The translations under genes and the position numbers were made by a program. Below are positions 32,548-42,090 of a stretch of 64,000 nt of DNA, piece after piece (position 1 is the stretch's first letter; every line of letters starts with the position of its first letter). Source of the stretch: Bacillota bacterium (GTDB lineage Bacteria > Bacillota > Clostridia > Christensenellales > UMGS416); NCBI GenBank assembly GCA_023398815.1, contig JAEWRW010000006.1:1-64000 (forward strand). The letters are read 5' to 3'. Under the pieces are notes generated by a model. The model ran no database searches. It saw only the letters and a list, made by a program, of their open reading frames with translations, and had not been told where the DNA came from.

Positions 32548-34446
32548 TTGGTCGAACCGTTGTTTTTGATCGTGTTCCCGCTGCTGGCGGCCCTGGTGCT
32601 GCTGGTGACGAAGAGCAGCGCCGCCCGGGACTGGATTGTCCGCTGCGCGGTGCTGGTCATTGCGTGTGCCAGCATTTTCACGGCGGTCAGGTACTTCCAG
32701 GGGCAGACGTACATCCTGCTGGAAGGGCCATGGATTGGCTATGGCATGCTGGCCGTGGAGGCTGTGCTCGCCGTCTACATCATTGCCGTATCAATAAAGA
32801 AGCGCCGACCGTTGTCGGCGATTCTTGTGTTGCTGCAGGCACCGGTGCTCATCTGGTTTGAGCTGACCCACGGCCACGAGCTCGTGGAGACGGCCGGACA
32901 GCTGATGATCGACAAACTTGCCCTTATTATGATACTCATCGTTGGCATCATCGGCGGGCTCATCTGCCTGTACGCATTGAGCTACATGAAGCACTATCAC
33001 CACCACCACACGGAAGTCAAACAGCGCCAGCCGTTCTTCTTCTTCATGCTGTTCCTCTTCCTGTCGGTGATGTTCGGGCTGGTGCTCTCCAACAACCTGA
33101 TCTGGATGTATTTCTTCTGGGAGATCACCACGCTAAGCTCGTTCCTGCTCATCGGGTACGCCCAGGACAAGATTTCCACCCGCAATGCCTTCCGCGCGCT
33201 GGAGCTGAACCTGCTGGGCGGCGTGGCCTTCGTGGCCGCCATCCTCTACTGCGGGTACACACTCCAAACCGTCGAGCTGTCGGCGCTCTTGAGCTATGGG
33301 CTGGGGACGCCTCTGCTGCTGGTGCCGGTGCTGCTTTTGAGCTTCGCGGGCATCGTGAAGGCGGCGCAGCTGCCGTTCTCGCCGTGGCTCTTGGGTGCGA
33401 TGGTCGCCCCCACGCCGACCTCGGCGCTGCTGCACTCCTCCACGATGGTCAAGGCCGGTGTCTACCTGCTCATTCGCCTGGCCCCCGGCCTGCACGGCAC
33501 CATCGCCGGCACCATGGTCATCTACGTGGGTGCCATCACCTTCCTGGTGGCGTCTCTGCTGGCCATCGGCCAGAGCGACGGCAAGAAGATTCTCGCCTAC
33601 TCCACCATCGCCAACCTCGGGCTCATCGTGACATGCGCGGGCCTGGGCACCTACGAGTCGCTGTGGGTGGCGGTGCTCCTCATCATCTTCCACGCCACCG
33701 CCAAGTCCCTCATGTTCCTGTCGGTGGGCTCGGTGGAAATGGCCATGGGCAGTCGCGACGTGGAGGATATGAAGGGTTTGGTTGTGCACATGCCGCGGGT
33801 TTCCATCATGATGGTGGTGGGCATCGCGGGCATGTTCCTGGCCCCCTTCGGCATGCTCATCTCCAAATGGGCGGCCATGAAGGCCTTTGTCGACTCCCAC
33901 GAGGTGCTGCTCCTGCTCATTCTGGTGTTCGGCAGCTCAGCCACGCTCTTTTACTGGACAAAGTGGCTGGGTAACATCATGACCGTGCAGCCCAAGCGCC
34001 AGCATGGCAAGGTCATCGGCGACGAGTGGTTCTCCCTGGGGGCCCACACGGTGCTGACGATCGTGGCCTGCATGCTGTTCCCGGTGATTGCCAACGCTAT
34101 GATCGAGCCCTACCTCATCAACATCTTCGGCGCGAGCGCCGAGATCATCGGTCGGGGCGACATCACGATCATGCTGATGATGCTGGCGATGCTCCTCATC
34201 CTGCCGCTGTCGTTCCTGCTGCTGCCGGCCAGCCGCTCCAAACGCGGGGATGTCTACATGGCGGGCGAGAACACCGGCGACAACATGACCTTCCGCGGCT
34301 CAATGGGCCGCGAGCAGCGCGATGAGCTCTCCAACTGGTACATGGGCGACCTGCTCAATGAGCGCAAGCTCATGGTGGGCGGTTCGGTGCTGTGCACGGC
34401 GCTCATCCTCATTGAGATTTCAATCATGCTGACGAGGGTATTGTAA
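32548..34446 (+). CDS. echA: Ech-type [NiFe] hydrogenase, antiporter-like membrane subunit
   Basis: 632-residue NuoL/MrpA-like subunit thought to carry ion translocation in group 4 hydrogenases. About 16 hydrophobic segments. The proton-antiporter core has FFWEITTLSSFLLIGY (conserved Glu in TM5) and LPFSPWLLGAMVAPTPTSALLHSSTMVKAGVYL (key Lys/His). The start is TTG at 32548, the only in-frame option upstream of the first helix, giving MVEPLFLIVFPLLAAL. It overlaps echB by one base. First gene of a 12-gene ech-hyp operon. Confidence 0.93.
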   Translation: MVEPLFLIVFPLLAALVLLVTKSSAARDWIVRCAVLVIACASIFTAVRYFQGQTYILLEGPWIGYGMLAVEAVLAVYIIAVSIKKRRPLSAILVLLQAPVLIWFELTHGHELVETAGQLMIDKLALIMILIVGIIGGLICLYALSYMKHYHHHHTEVKQRQPFFFFMLFLFLSVMFGLVLSNNLIWMYFFWEITTLSSFLLIGYAQDKISTRNAFRALELNLLGGVAFVAAILYCGYTLQTVELSALLSYGLGTPLLLVPVLLLSFAGIVKAAQLPFSPWLLGAMVAPTPTSALLHSSTMVKAGVYLLIRLAPGLHGTIAGTMVIYVGAITFLVASLLAIGQSDGKKILAYSTIANLGLIVTCAGLGTYESLWVAVLLIIFHATAKSLMFLSVGSVEMAMGSRDVEDMKGLVVHMPRVSIMMVVGIAGMFLAPFGMLISKWAAMKAFVDSHEVLLLLILVFGSSATLFYWTKWLGNIMTVQPKRQHGKVIGDEWFSLGAHTVLTIVACMLFPVIANAMIEPYLINIFGASAEIIGRGDITIMLMMLAMLLILPLSFLLLPASRSKRGDVYMAGENTGDNMTFRGSMGREQRDELSNWYMGDLLNERKLMVGGSVLCTALILIEISIMLTRVL

Positions 34447-35303
34447 TGAAAGTGTGGATGGTCATTGCCTATATCGTGCTGGCGCCGCTGGTCGGCGGCC
34501 TGCTCAACGGGTTGGACCGGGTCATTTCTGCCCGGATGCAGGGCCGCGTAGGCCCGCCGCTGCTGCAGCCCTTCTATGACGTGCTGAAGCTCCTGAACAA
34601 GGAGTCGGTCACCGTCAACCGCCTGCAGAACTTCTACGTCTACTGCTTCTTCGTGTTCATGGTGCTGGCCGGCTCGGTCTTTATGAGCGGCGGCGACCTG
34701 CTGCTGGTGATCTTCGCGCTGACGCTGGCCAACATCTTCTTCATCGTCGGCGGCTACAGCACCAACTCGCCCTACAGCCACGTGGGTGCCCAGCGCGAGA
34801 TCCTGCAGATGATGGCCTACGAGCCCATGGTGCTGCTGACGGCCATCGGTTTCTACGCGGTCACCGGGTCCTTCGCCGTGTCTAATATCCTGCAGGCATC
34901 GTCACCGGCGATCATCACCATGCCGCTGCTGTTCGTGGGGTTCCTCTATGTGCTCACGATCAAGCTGCGCAAGTCGCCCTTTGACCTCTCGACCTCCCAC
35001 CACGGGCATCAGGAGATCGTCAAGGGCATCACGACCGAGTATTCGGGCCGGGGCCTGGCGTTCATCGAGATCACCCACTGGTACGAGACGATCTTCATTC
35101 TGGGCTTCGTGTACCTGTTCTTCGCCTGGGGCGCGGCGGTCAGCCCCCTAGTGGCCCTGCTGGTGACGGCAGCCGCCTACTTCCTGGAAATTGTGATTGA
35201 CAACACCTTTGCGCGCGTCAAGTGGCAGTTGGCCTTGAAGTCCTCTTGGATTGTGGCGCTGGCCGCGGGGTTCATCAATCTCTTCATCATTCTGTACAGA
35301 TAA
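34446..35303 (+). CDS. echB: Ech-type hydrogenase membrane subunit (NuoH-like)
   Basis: 285-residue NuoH/HyfC-type subunit anchoring the soluble arm. About eight membrane segments. Signatures: GLDRVISARMQGRVGPPLLQPFYD and SPFDLSTSHHGHQEIVKGI, the loop facing the proximal cluster and ion path. Adjacent to echA and echC. Confidence 0.95.
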   Translation: MKVWMVIAYIVLAPLVGGLLNGLDRVISARMQGRVGPPLLQPFYDVLKLLNKESVTVNRLQNFYVYCFFVFMVLAGSVFMSGGDLLLVIFALTLANIFFIVGGYSTNSPYSHVGAQREILQMMAYEPMVLLTAIGFYAVTGSFAVSNILQASSPAIITMPLLFVGFLYVLTIKLRKSPFDLSTSHHGHQEIVKGITTEYSGRGLAFIEITHWYETIFILGFVYLFFAWGAAVSPLVALLVTAAAYFLEIVIDNTFARVKWQLALKSSWIVALAAGFINLFIILYR

Positions 35304-35315
35304 GCGGGTGAGAGC

Positions 35316-35756
35316 ATGTCTTCTACGACCAAATCCCCCTGGATTCTTCACTACGACGGGACGAGCTGCAACGGCTGTGACATCGAGGTGCTGGCGTGCC
35401 TGACGCCCCTCTACGACGTGGAGCGCTTTGGCATTGTCAACACCGGCAACCCCAAGCACGCCGACATTCTGCTGCTCACCGGCTGCATCAACGAACAGAA
35501 CCTGCCGGTGGTGCGCCAGCTGTATGAGCAAATGCCCAACCCCAAGGCCGTGGTGGCCATTGGCATCTGCGCCAACAGCGGCGGTATCTTTGCCGAGTGC
35601 TACAACGTGAAAGGCGGCGCGTCCCACGCCGTGCCGGTGGACGTGTATGTGCCCGGCTGCGCCGCCCGGCCCCAAGCCATCATTGATGGCGTTGTGAAGG
35701 CGCTGGGCATACTGGAAGAGAAGCGCAAGGCCATGAAGGCCGACGGAGGCAAGTAA
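35316..35756 (+). CDS. echC: Ech hydrogenase small subunit
   Basis: 146-residue NuoB-like protein carrying the proximal [4Fe-4S] cluster. The four ligands are visible: the two Cys in TSCNGCDIEVL, the Cys in AIGICANSGGIF, and the Cys in VPGCAARPQ. It hands electrons between EchF ferredoxin clusters and the NiFe site in EchE. An RBS (GGTGAGAGC) precedes ATG 35316. Confidence 0.96.
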   Translation: MSSTTKSPWILHYDGTSCNGCDIEVLACLTPLYDVERFGIVNTGNPKHADILLLTGCINEQNLPVVRQLYEQMPNPKAVVAIGICANSGGIFAECYNVKGGASHAVPVDVYVPGCAARPQAIIDGVVKALGILEEKRKAMKADGGK

Positions 35757-35757
35757 C

Positions 35758-36147
35758 ATGTACGAAACGCAACGGCTGGTGGACGTGGAGCTGGGCCACC
35801 GCATCCGCACGGTGAGCGACATGAAGCGCGAGGGCTACCGGCTGGTGGCCATCACCTGCACCAAGGTGCCCGAGGGCTTCGAGCTGACCTATTCCTTCGA
35901 CAAGGACTATGACTTTGTGAACCTGCGCGTGCTTGTGCCGGAGGACGAGGAGATCACCTCCATCACCGGCATCTATTACTGCGCGTTCATCTACGAGAAC
36001 GAGCTCAAGGACCTGTTCGGCGTCAAGATCCGCCACATCAAGCTGGACTACGAGGGCAACTTCTACAAGCTGGCGACGCCCACGCCGTTCAACCCGCCAA
36101 AGGATGAGGCCCCGGCCGCCGATGAGACCGGGAAGGAGGACGCGTAA
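35758..36147 (+). CDS. echD: Ech hydrogenase subunit D (NuoC-like)
   Basis: 129-residue 30-kDa-type subunit that packs against EchE. Recognised by FDKDYDFVNLRVLVPEDEEI and YENELKDLFGVKI, the latter matching the ELxDLFG signature of NuoC/HycE N-terminal domains. Ends in an acidic tail; stop overlaps the echE start by one base. Confidence 0.94.
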   Translation: MYETQRLVDVELGHRIRTVSDMKREGYRLVAITCTKVPEGFELTYSFDKDYDFVNLRVLVPEDEEITSITGIYYCAFIYENELKDLFGVKIRHIKLDYEGNFYKLATPTPFNPPKDEAPAADETGKEDA

Positions 36148-37226
36148 TGGGCAAGCGATCGGTCATTCCCTTCGGCCCCCAGCACCCCGTGCTGCCGGAG
36201 CCGATTCACCTCGACCTCGTGATGGAAGATGAGAAGGTCGTGGAGGCCATCCCCTCCATCGGCTTTGTGCACCGCGGGCTTGAGAAGCTCGTGGAGAAGC
36301 GCACCTTCGTGGACTATGTCTACGTGGCCGAGCGCATCTGCGGCATCTGCTCCTTCATGCACGGCCTGGGGTATTGCCAGGGCGTGGAGGCGATTATGGA
36401 CCTCACGGTGCCGGACCGCGCGCTGTACCTGCGCACCATCTGGAGCGAGCTCTCCCGCATTCACAGCCACACGCTGTGGCTGGGGCTGCTGGCCGACGCC
36501 TTCGGGTTTGAAAGCCTCTTCATGCAGAGCTGGCGCATCCGCGAGAAGGTGCTGGACATCTTTGAGCAGACGACCGGCGGGCGCGTCATCTTCTCGGTGT
36601 GCAAGGTGGGCGGCGTGCGCCGCGACATCGATGCCGACACCCTGAAGGCCATCGACGGGCGTCTCGTGGAGATCGACCGCGAGCTGCACGAGATTGCCAA
36701 CGTGTTCCTGAAGGATCGATCGGTGCTCTCCCGCCTCACCGGCGTGGGCGTGCTGACGGGCGAGGAAGCCCACAAGCTGGGCGCTGTTGGCCCGATGATG
36801 CGCGCCAGTGGCATCGCGCAGGACATTCGCCGCCTGGGTTACGCCGCCTACAAGTACCTGGAGGTGGAGCCCGTGGTGGCCACCGAGGGTGACTGCTACG
36901 CCCGCTGCGCCGTGCGCGTGCAGGAGCTCTTCCAGTCCATCGACCTCATCCGCCAGTGCATCGCCCGCATCCCCGAGGGGGAGATCGAGGTCAAGTTCAA
37001 GGGCAACCCCAACGGCGAGTACTTCGCGCGCTTGGAGCAGCCCCGCGGCGAGGTCATCTACTACGTCAAGGCCAATGGCACCCCCTACCTCGATCGCGTC
37101 CGCGTGCGCACGCCCACCTACGCCAACCTGCCCGCGCTCCTGAAGACCCTGCAGGGCTGCGACCTGGCCGACGTGCCCATGCTCATCCTGACCATCGACC
37201 CGTGCATCAGCTGCACTGAGAGGTGA
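36147..37226 (+). CDS. echE: Ech hydrogenase large (NiFe) subunit
   Basis: 359-residue catalytic subunit. NiFe ligands are the N-terminal Cys65/Cys68 pair in ERICGICSF and the C-terminal Cys353/Cys356 pair in TIDPCISCTER. The protein ends three residues after the last ligand Cys, so it lacks the C-terminal extension that a maturation protease removes from most [NiFe] hydrogenases; this is known for Ech-type enzymes. No protease gene is present in the operon, which agrees. Confidence 0.96.
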   Translation: MGKRSVIPFGPQHPVLPEPIHLDLVMEDEKVVEAIPSIGFVHRGLEKLVEKRTFVDYVYVAERICGICSFMHGLGYCQGVEAIMDLTVPDRALYLRTIWSELSRIHSHTLWLGLLADAFGFESLFMQSWRIREKVLDIFEQTTGGRVIFSVCKVGGVRRDIDADTLKAIDGRLVEIDRELHEIANVFLKDRSVLSRLTGVGVLTGEEAHKLGAVGPMMRASGIAQDIRRLGYAAYKYLEVEPVVATEGDCYARCAVRVQELFQSIDLIRQCIARIPEGEIEVKFKGNPNGEYFARLEQPRGEVIYYVKANGTPYLDRVRVRTPTYANLPALLKTLQGCDLADVPMLILTIDPCISCTER

Positions 37227-37232
37227 TGTGAC

Positions 37233-37595
37233 ATGTTCAAGTTCGCCGGAACAATCTTCAAAAACCTGGTGAGCAAGCCTGCCACCAAGCGATACCCGAC
37301 CGAGGAGCCGGTCTACTTTGACCGGACCCGCGGCCACATCACCATCGACATCGACAGCTGCATCTTCTGCGGCATCTGCTCCCGTCGCTGCCCCTGCAAC
37401 GCCATTGAGGTGAGCAAGGCCGATACCCGTTGGAGCATTGAACGGATGCGCTGCATCCAGTGCAACTCCTGCGTGGAGCTGTGCCCCAAGAAGTGCCTGA
37501 CGATGGCCAACACCTACACCACCCCCAACACCGAGCCGGTAAAGGACGTGTTTGAGCGTGCACGAGTATCCGCTGGTACAGACGATCATCAATAA
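37233..37595 (+). CDS. echF: Ech hydrogenase ferredoxin-like subunit
   Basis: 120-residue protein with two [4Fe-4S] motifs, CIFCGICSRRCPCNAIEV and CIQCNSCVELCPKKCLTM; accepts electrons from reduced ferredoxin. An extra Cys sits in the CPC and KKC positions. Its 3' end overlaps hypA by 38 nt, tying structural and maturation genes into one unit. Confidence 0.95.
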   Translation: MFKFAGTIFKNLVSKPATKRYPTEEPVYFDRTRGHITIDIDSCIFCGICSRRCPCNAIEVSKADTRWSIERMRCIQCNSCVELCPKKCLTMANTYTTPNTEPVKDVFERARVSAGTDDHQ

Positions 37596-37926
37596 GGCCG
37601 CCGCCCACGCGGCTGCTAACCACGGCCGGCGAGTGCGCCGCATCGCGCTGGTCGTCGGGGATTCGTCCGGCTATGTGCCGGAGTCCATCCAGATGTACTT
37701 CGACATCATCGCCGAGGGTACGGTGTGCGCCGACGCAACGCTGGACATCCGGCACATCAAACCCCAATGGAAATGCACAGGGTGCGGACTGCTCTTTGAG
37801 CGCCGCCCCTTTTCCTTTGCCTGCCCGGAGTGCGGCGCTGACAGCCGCCCCACCGACGTGGGCCGGGAGTTCTACATCGAGTCCATCGACATCGACGTTG
37901 ACGTCGACAAGGAGGAATCACAATGA
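37558..37926 (+). CDS. hypA: Hydrogenase nickel chaperone HypA
   Basis: Delivers nickel with HypB to the large subunit. 122 residues. Zinc site: CTGCG and CPECG. The start is set at GTG 37558 because it yields MHEYPLVQ; His2 is the nickel ligand and the MHE N-terminus is invariant. TTG at 37552, two codons earlier, has better spacing to AAAGGA but would bury His2. The stop overlaps hypB (ATGA). Confidence 0.93.
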   Translation: MHEYPLVQTIINKAAAHAAANHGRRVRRIALVVGDSSGYVPESIQMYFDIIAEGTVCADATLDIRHIKPQWKCTGCGLLFERRPFSFACPECGADSRPTDVGREFYIESIDIDVDVDKEESQ

Positions 37927-38582
37927 AAGAAACCATTCGCGTACCGGTGATGGAAGCCATCATGGGCGAGAACGAGCGCATTGCCGAGCGCATGAACCAG
38001 GACTTTGACCGGCGCGGCATCTTTGTGGTGAACGTGCTGGGCGCGCCCGGCGTGGGCAAGACGACCAGCCTCGTGCAGATCATCGGGCACCTCGCTGATA
38101 AGAATGTGGGCGTCATTGAGGGCGACATTGAGAGCGACATCGACACGCTGAAGCTGGAGAAGCTGGGTATCAGCGCCCAGCAGATCAACACCCAGGGGGC
38201 CTGCCACCTAGACGCGCCGGTCATCGACCAAGCTGCCGACAGCCTGAAGCTCAACGACAACAGCCTGCTGTTCATTGAGAACGTGGGCAACCTCGTCTGC
38301 CCCGCTGAGTTCTACATCGGCGAGCACCTCAAAATGCTCATCCTCACGGTGACCGAGGGCAGCGACAAGCCCTACAAATACCCGCTGGCCTTTGAGAAGG
38401 CCGACGTGATGCTCCTCAACAAGTGCGACCTCATTCCCTATGTGGACTTCGACGAGGCGTACTTTATGAAGGGTGTGCGGGCGCTGAACCCCGACGCGCC
38501 GCTCTTCAAGGTGTCCGGCAGAACGGGCGAGGGCTACCGGGAGGTGGCGCAGTGGCTGGAAGCGAAGAAGAACGCACGGTAA
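37923..38582 (+). CDS. hypB: Hydrogenase nickel GTPase HypB
   Basis: 219-residue SIMIBI GTPase. P-loop GAPGVGKTT, the Cys/His-containing ENVGNLVCPAEF switch that binds metal, and NKCDLIPY for guanine. It lacks the N-terminal CXXCGC and His-rich nickel storage regions found in some HypB proteins. It overlaps hypF by 31 nt. Confidence 0.96.
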   Translation: MKETIRVPVMEAIMGENERIAERMNQDFDRRGIFVVNVLGAPGVGKTTSLVQIIGHLADKNVGVIEGDIESDIDTLKLEKLGISAQQINTQGACHLDAPVIDQAADSLKLNDNSLLFIENVGNLVCPAEFYIGEHLKMLILTVTEGSDKPYKYPLAFEKADVMLLNKCDLIPYVDFDEAYFMKGVRALNPDAPLFKVSGRTGEGYREVAQWLEAKKNAR

Positions 38583-40810
38583 CCCGGCAATACACCATAC
38601 ACGGCATGGTACAGGGCGTAGGGATGCGCCCTTTTCTGGCCCTCCTGGCCCAGGAACACGGCGTCACCGGTGAGGTCTGCAACGTGGGTTCCTCGGTGCT
38701 GCTGACGGCCACCGGCACCCCCGATACGCTGGAGCGCTTTGCGCGGGACATTCCCGCTCGTGCCCCGGCCCAGTCGCAGATCACCGCCCTCCACACGGCT
38801 GATCTGCCCCACCGGGCATTTGAGGGGTTCGCTATCGTAGCGAGTGCCGCCGGGGCGGTGGCCCGGCTGCCCGCCGACTTCCCGGTGTGTGAGGACTGCG
38901 CGCAGGAACTGCGCGACCCTGCCAACCGCCGGCACAGGCACCCGTTCATCAGCTGTGCCGTCTGCGGGCCGCGCTATAGCATATTGGAGTCGGCCCCCTA
39001 CGACCGGCACACCACCTCGATGGTGGACTTCCCCATGTGCCCCAGTTGCCGGCGGGAGTATGAGAACCCCCGAGACCGGCGCTTCCACGCGCAGACGATC
39101 TCCTGCCCCGAGTGCGGACCGGTGCTGCTGTGGCAGCCGCCGACAGGCCGAGCGCTGGAGCGGGAGGACGCGCTGGCCGCGGCCATTTCCGCCCTGCGGG
39201 CCGGGAGCATCGTCGCCATCAAGGGCGTGGGCGGCTACCACCTGGCCTGCGACCCCCGGCAGGAGGACGCCGTGGGGCATCTGCGGGCTCTCAAGGGCCG
39301 GGAGCTGAAGCCCTTCGCCATCCTATTCGCCAGCATGGAGCGGCTGAAAGCCTGCTGCGAAGCCACCGAAGCCGACCGGGCACTGCTGATGAGCCCCGCG
39401 CGGCCCATCGTGCTGCTGCCCACCAAGGGGGAGCCCTTTGCTCCCTCCGTCAACGGCGGAACGGCGCTGACCGGGGCGTTCCTGCCCTACACGCCGGTGC
39501 AGATGCTACTGCTCGGTGAATTGGGTGAGCTCGTGATGACCAGCGCCAACCGCTCGGGCCAGCCGGAGATCCACGACGACGACGAGATGCTGGGCTGGCT
39601 GGGTGACGGCCGGCTGGACGGCGTGCTGTGGCACCGGCGGCGCATCGTGACACGGCTCGACGACTCGGTAGCCCGTGTGGTGGGCGGCGCTGTGCAAACC
39701 ACCCGCCGCGCCCGTGGGTACGCTCCCCTGCCCTTGCCCCTGCCCGCCGGCGATGGCCGCACGGTGCTCGCCATGGGTGGCGACCTCAAGGCGGCGTTCT
39801 GCCTCATGCAGGGCGGACGGGCCTACATGAGCCAGTATTTTGGCGACGTGGAGGAGGCCGCCGTGGCCGCTGCCTACCGCCAGAACCTCGACCACATGGA
39901 GCGGCTCTTCGCCCTCCACCCCGACCTCGTGGTGTGCGACCGGCACCCCGGCTACCACACGGCGCTGCTGGCGCGTGGGCTGGGCCTGCCACTCACAACC
40001 GTGCAGCACCACCACGCCCACGTGGCGTCGGTGATGGCTGAACATGGGCTCACCGGACAGGTTCTGGGTGTGGCCTTCGACGGCACAGGCTACGGCGACG
40101 ACGGCGCGGTGTGGGGTGGGGAGTTCCTGCTGTGCGAGGGTGCCGCCATGGAACGGGTGGCCCACCTGGCCCCGGTCACGCTGACCGGAGGCGACCGCGT
40201 GGCCAAAGACGGACGCCTGGCGGCCCTGTGCTACGCCGTGGCGGCAGGGCTGGAAGCACCGGCCTTTGACGGGGCAGACCTGGCACAGGCCGCGCTGGCC
40301 GCCGGGGTAAACGCCGTACCCTACACCGGGCTTGGGCGGCTCTTCGATGCCATCAGCGCACGCCTAGGCGTGTGCGAACAGAACGGCTACGAGGGGCAGT
40401 GCGCCATCCTGCTGGAACAGGCCTCCGCCCGGGCGGAGGCGGCAGGTGTGGCACCGCTGGCCATGGATTTTGCAATCGTCGATGAGTGTGATACAATTCA
40501 ACTGGACTGGAAACCGGCGCTGGCCGCGCTGTGGCACACCCCGCCGGAGCGGCGGGACGCGGCGGCGCTGGGGTTCCACCGGGCGTTGGCGCGGGCCGTG
40601 GTGGCCGTGTGCCGCCGGGCGCGCGCCGAGCGCGGCGTGGGCCAGATCGCCTTGAGCGGTGGCGTCTTCCAGAACGCGCTGCTGCTGACCGCCGTGACCG
40701 AGGCCCTTGCGTCCGACGGCTTCGCGGTGTACACCAACCACGCGGTTCCCGTCAATGACGGGGGCCTGGCCCTGGGGCAGGCCTGGCTTGCCCTGCAGGG
40801 CCGCCAATGA
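38552..40810 (+). CDS. hypF: Carbamoyltransferase HypF
   Basis: Makes thiocarbamate on HypE from carbamoyl phosphate, the source of the CN ligands. 752 residues: acylphosphatase domain (IHGMVQGVGMRPF), two zinc-finger pairs (CEDCAQEL, CAVCGPRY, CPSCRREY, CPECGP), YrdC-like domain (AIKGVGGYHLACD) and Kae1-like C-terminus (HHHAHVASVMAEHG). Start GTG 38552 has GGGAGGT 7 nt upstream and gives the expected short leader before the acylphosphatase fold; it lies inside hypB. Confidence 0.95.
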   Translation: MAGSEEERTVTRQYTIHGMVQGVGMRPFLALLAQEHGVTGEVCNVGSSVLLTATGTPDTLERFARDIPARAPAQSQITALHTADLPHRAFEGFAIVASAAGAVARLPADFPVCEDCAQELRDPANRRHRHPFISCAVCGPRYSILESAPYDRHTTSMVDFPMCPSCRREYENPRDRRFHAQTISCPECGPVLLWQPPTGRALEREDALAAAISALRAGSIVAIKGVGGYHLACDPRQEDAVGHLRALKGRELKPFAILFASMERLKACCEATEADRALLMSPARPIVLLPTKGEPFAPSVNGGTALTGAFLPYTPVQMLLLGELGELVMTSANRSGQPEIHDDDEMLGWLGDGRLDGVLWHRRRIVTRLDDSVARVVGGAVQTTRRARGYAPLPLPLPAGDGRTVLAMGGDLKAAFCLMQGGRAYMSQYFGDVEEAAVAAAYRQNLDHMERLFALHPDLVVCDRHPGYHTALLARGLGLPLTTVQHHHAHVASVMAEHGLTGQVLGVAFDGTGYGDDGAVWGGEFLLCEGAAMERVAHLAPVTLTGGDRVAKDGRLAALCYAVAAGLEAPAFDGADLAQAALAAGVNAVPYTGLGRLFDAISARLGVCEQNGYEGQCAILLEQASARAEAAGVAPLAMDFAIVDECDTIQLDWKPALAALWHTPPERRDAAALGFHRALARAVVAVCRRARAERGVGQIALSGGVFQNALLLTAVTEALASDGFAVYTNHAVPVNDGGLALGQAWLALQGRQ

Positions 40811-40823
40811 AAGGAGCATCCCC

Positions 40824-41054
40824 ATGTGTGTAGCAGCTCCGGGCCGCATCGTCGCCCTTGATGGCGACACCGCCCGGGTGGATTTCTCCGGCAATGTGCT
40901 GGAAGTGAACGTGGCGTTGCTGCCCGCGAAGGTCGGCGACTATGTGCTGACCCACGCCGGCATGGCCATCGAGATTATGGACGAGGAGCGGGCGAAGGAT
41001 CTCATCGACCTGTTCCGCGAGATTGAGGAGGCCGCCGGTGGAGGCAGTCACTAG
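40824..41054 (+). CDS. hypC: Hydrogenase assembly chaperone HypC
   Basis: 76-residue OB-fold chaperone that carries the Fe(CN)2CO unit with HypD. Begins MCVAAPGRIVAL; Cys2 is the essential iron ligand. AAAGGAG lies upstream of ATG 40824. Its 3' end overlaps hypD by 17 nt. Confidence 0.95.
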   Translation: MCVAAPGRIVALDGDTARVDFSGNVLEVNVALLPAKVGDYVLTHAGMAIEIMDEERAKDLIDLFREIEEAAGGGSH

Positions 41055-42090
41055 GGCGGCCGAGGATCTGCGGCACTACGACGGGCCGCCGGTCACCATC
41101 ATGGAGGTGTGCGGCACCCACACGGCGGCCCTGTTTCGCACGGGGCTGCGTTCGTTGCTGCCGCCGTCCATCCGGCTGATCTCCGGCCCCGGGTGCCCGG
41201 TGTGTGTGACGCCCTCGGGCTACATCGAGCGGCTGGTGGAGTGGGCGCTGACGCCCGACTGCTGCGTGCTGTCCTTCGGTGACCTGCTGCGGGTGCCGGG
41301 GCCGACCGGTTCGCTGCTGGAGCGCCGGGGCGACGGCGCACGGTTCGAGATGGTCTACTCCCCCCTGCAGGCCCTCGATTGGATGGCCAAGGAGCCCCAG
41401 ACGACCTTTGTGATGGCCGCCGTGGGGTTTGAGACGACCGCCCCGGCCTACGGCCTGCTGCTGCGGGCGGCGGAGGAACGGGGGCTCACCAACCTGAAGC
41501 TTCTCTGCGCCCTCAAGCGCATCGTGCCGGCGATGGACCTGCTGTGCCGGCAGGAGACGACGATTGACGCGTTCCTCTGCCCCGGCCACGTCAGCACCAT
41601 CCTGGGGGCTGACGTTTACCGCCCGCTGAGCGAGCGGTACCACAAGCCCATGGTCGTGGGCGGCTTTGACGAGACCCACCTGGTGGCCGCCGTGTGGGAG
41701 ATCGTGCGCCAATGCCGGGAGGGCCGTGCCACCGTGCGCAACCTCTACCCCGAGGCCGTGACCGCCGAGGGCAACCGCCGGGCACAGGATGTGCTGGAGC
41801 ACTACTTTGCACCGGGCGACTCGGTGTGGCGCGGCATTGGGGAGATTGGCGACTCCGGGCTCTTCCTGCGGCCGGAATACTCGGCCTGGGACGGCGGCAG
41901 TATTGGCCTGGGCGACGCGGGGATGGATGCCGGTTGCCGTTGCGCCGATGTGCTCTGCGGGCGCATCAACCCCAGCCAATGCCCGCTCTTTGGCCGGGTG
42001 TGTGCGCCGGTCAGCCCCCGCGGGGCCTGCATGGTCAGCGACGAAGGGGCCTGCGGCATCTGGCACCGCAACACGGGAGGATTGACATGA
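41038..42090 (+). CDS. hypD: Hydrogenase maturation factor HypD
   Basis: Iron-sulfur scaffold where the Fe(CN)2CO group is built. 350 residues. Conserved motifs: IMEVCGTHTAALFR, SGPGCPVCVTP, FLCPGHVSTI, and C-terminal CRCADVLCGR plus PSQCPLFGRVC for the [4Fe-4S] cluster. Start GTG 41038 has GAGGAGG 6 nt upstream; an in-frame TTG at 41023 overlaps that site and is rejected. Confidence 0.95.
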   Translation: MEAVTRAAEDLRHYDGPPVTIMEVCGTHTAALFRTGLRSLLPPSIRLISGPGCPVCVTPSGYIERLVEWALTPDCCVLSFGDLLRVPGPTGSLLERRGDGARFEMVYSPLQALDWMAKEPQTTFVMAAVGFETTAPAYGLLLRAAEERGLTNLKLLCALKRIVPAMDLLCRQETTIDAFLCPGHVSTILGADVYRPLSERYHKPMVVGGFDETHLVAAVWEIVRQCREGRATVRNLYPEAVTAEGNRRAQDVLEHYFAPGDSVWRGIGEIGDSGLFLRPEYSAWDGGSIGLGDAGMDAGCRCADVLCGRINPSQCPLFGRVCAPVSPRGACMVSDEGACGIWHRNTGGLT

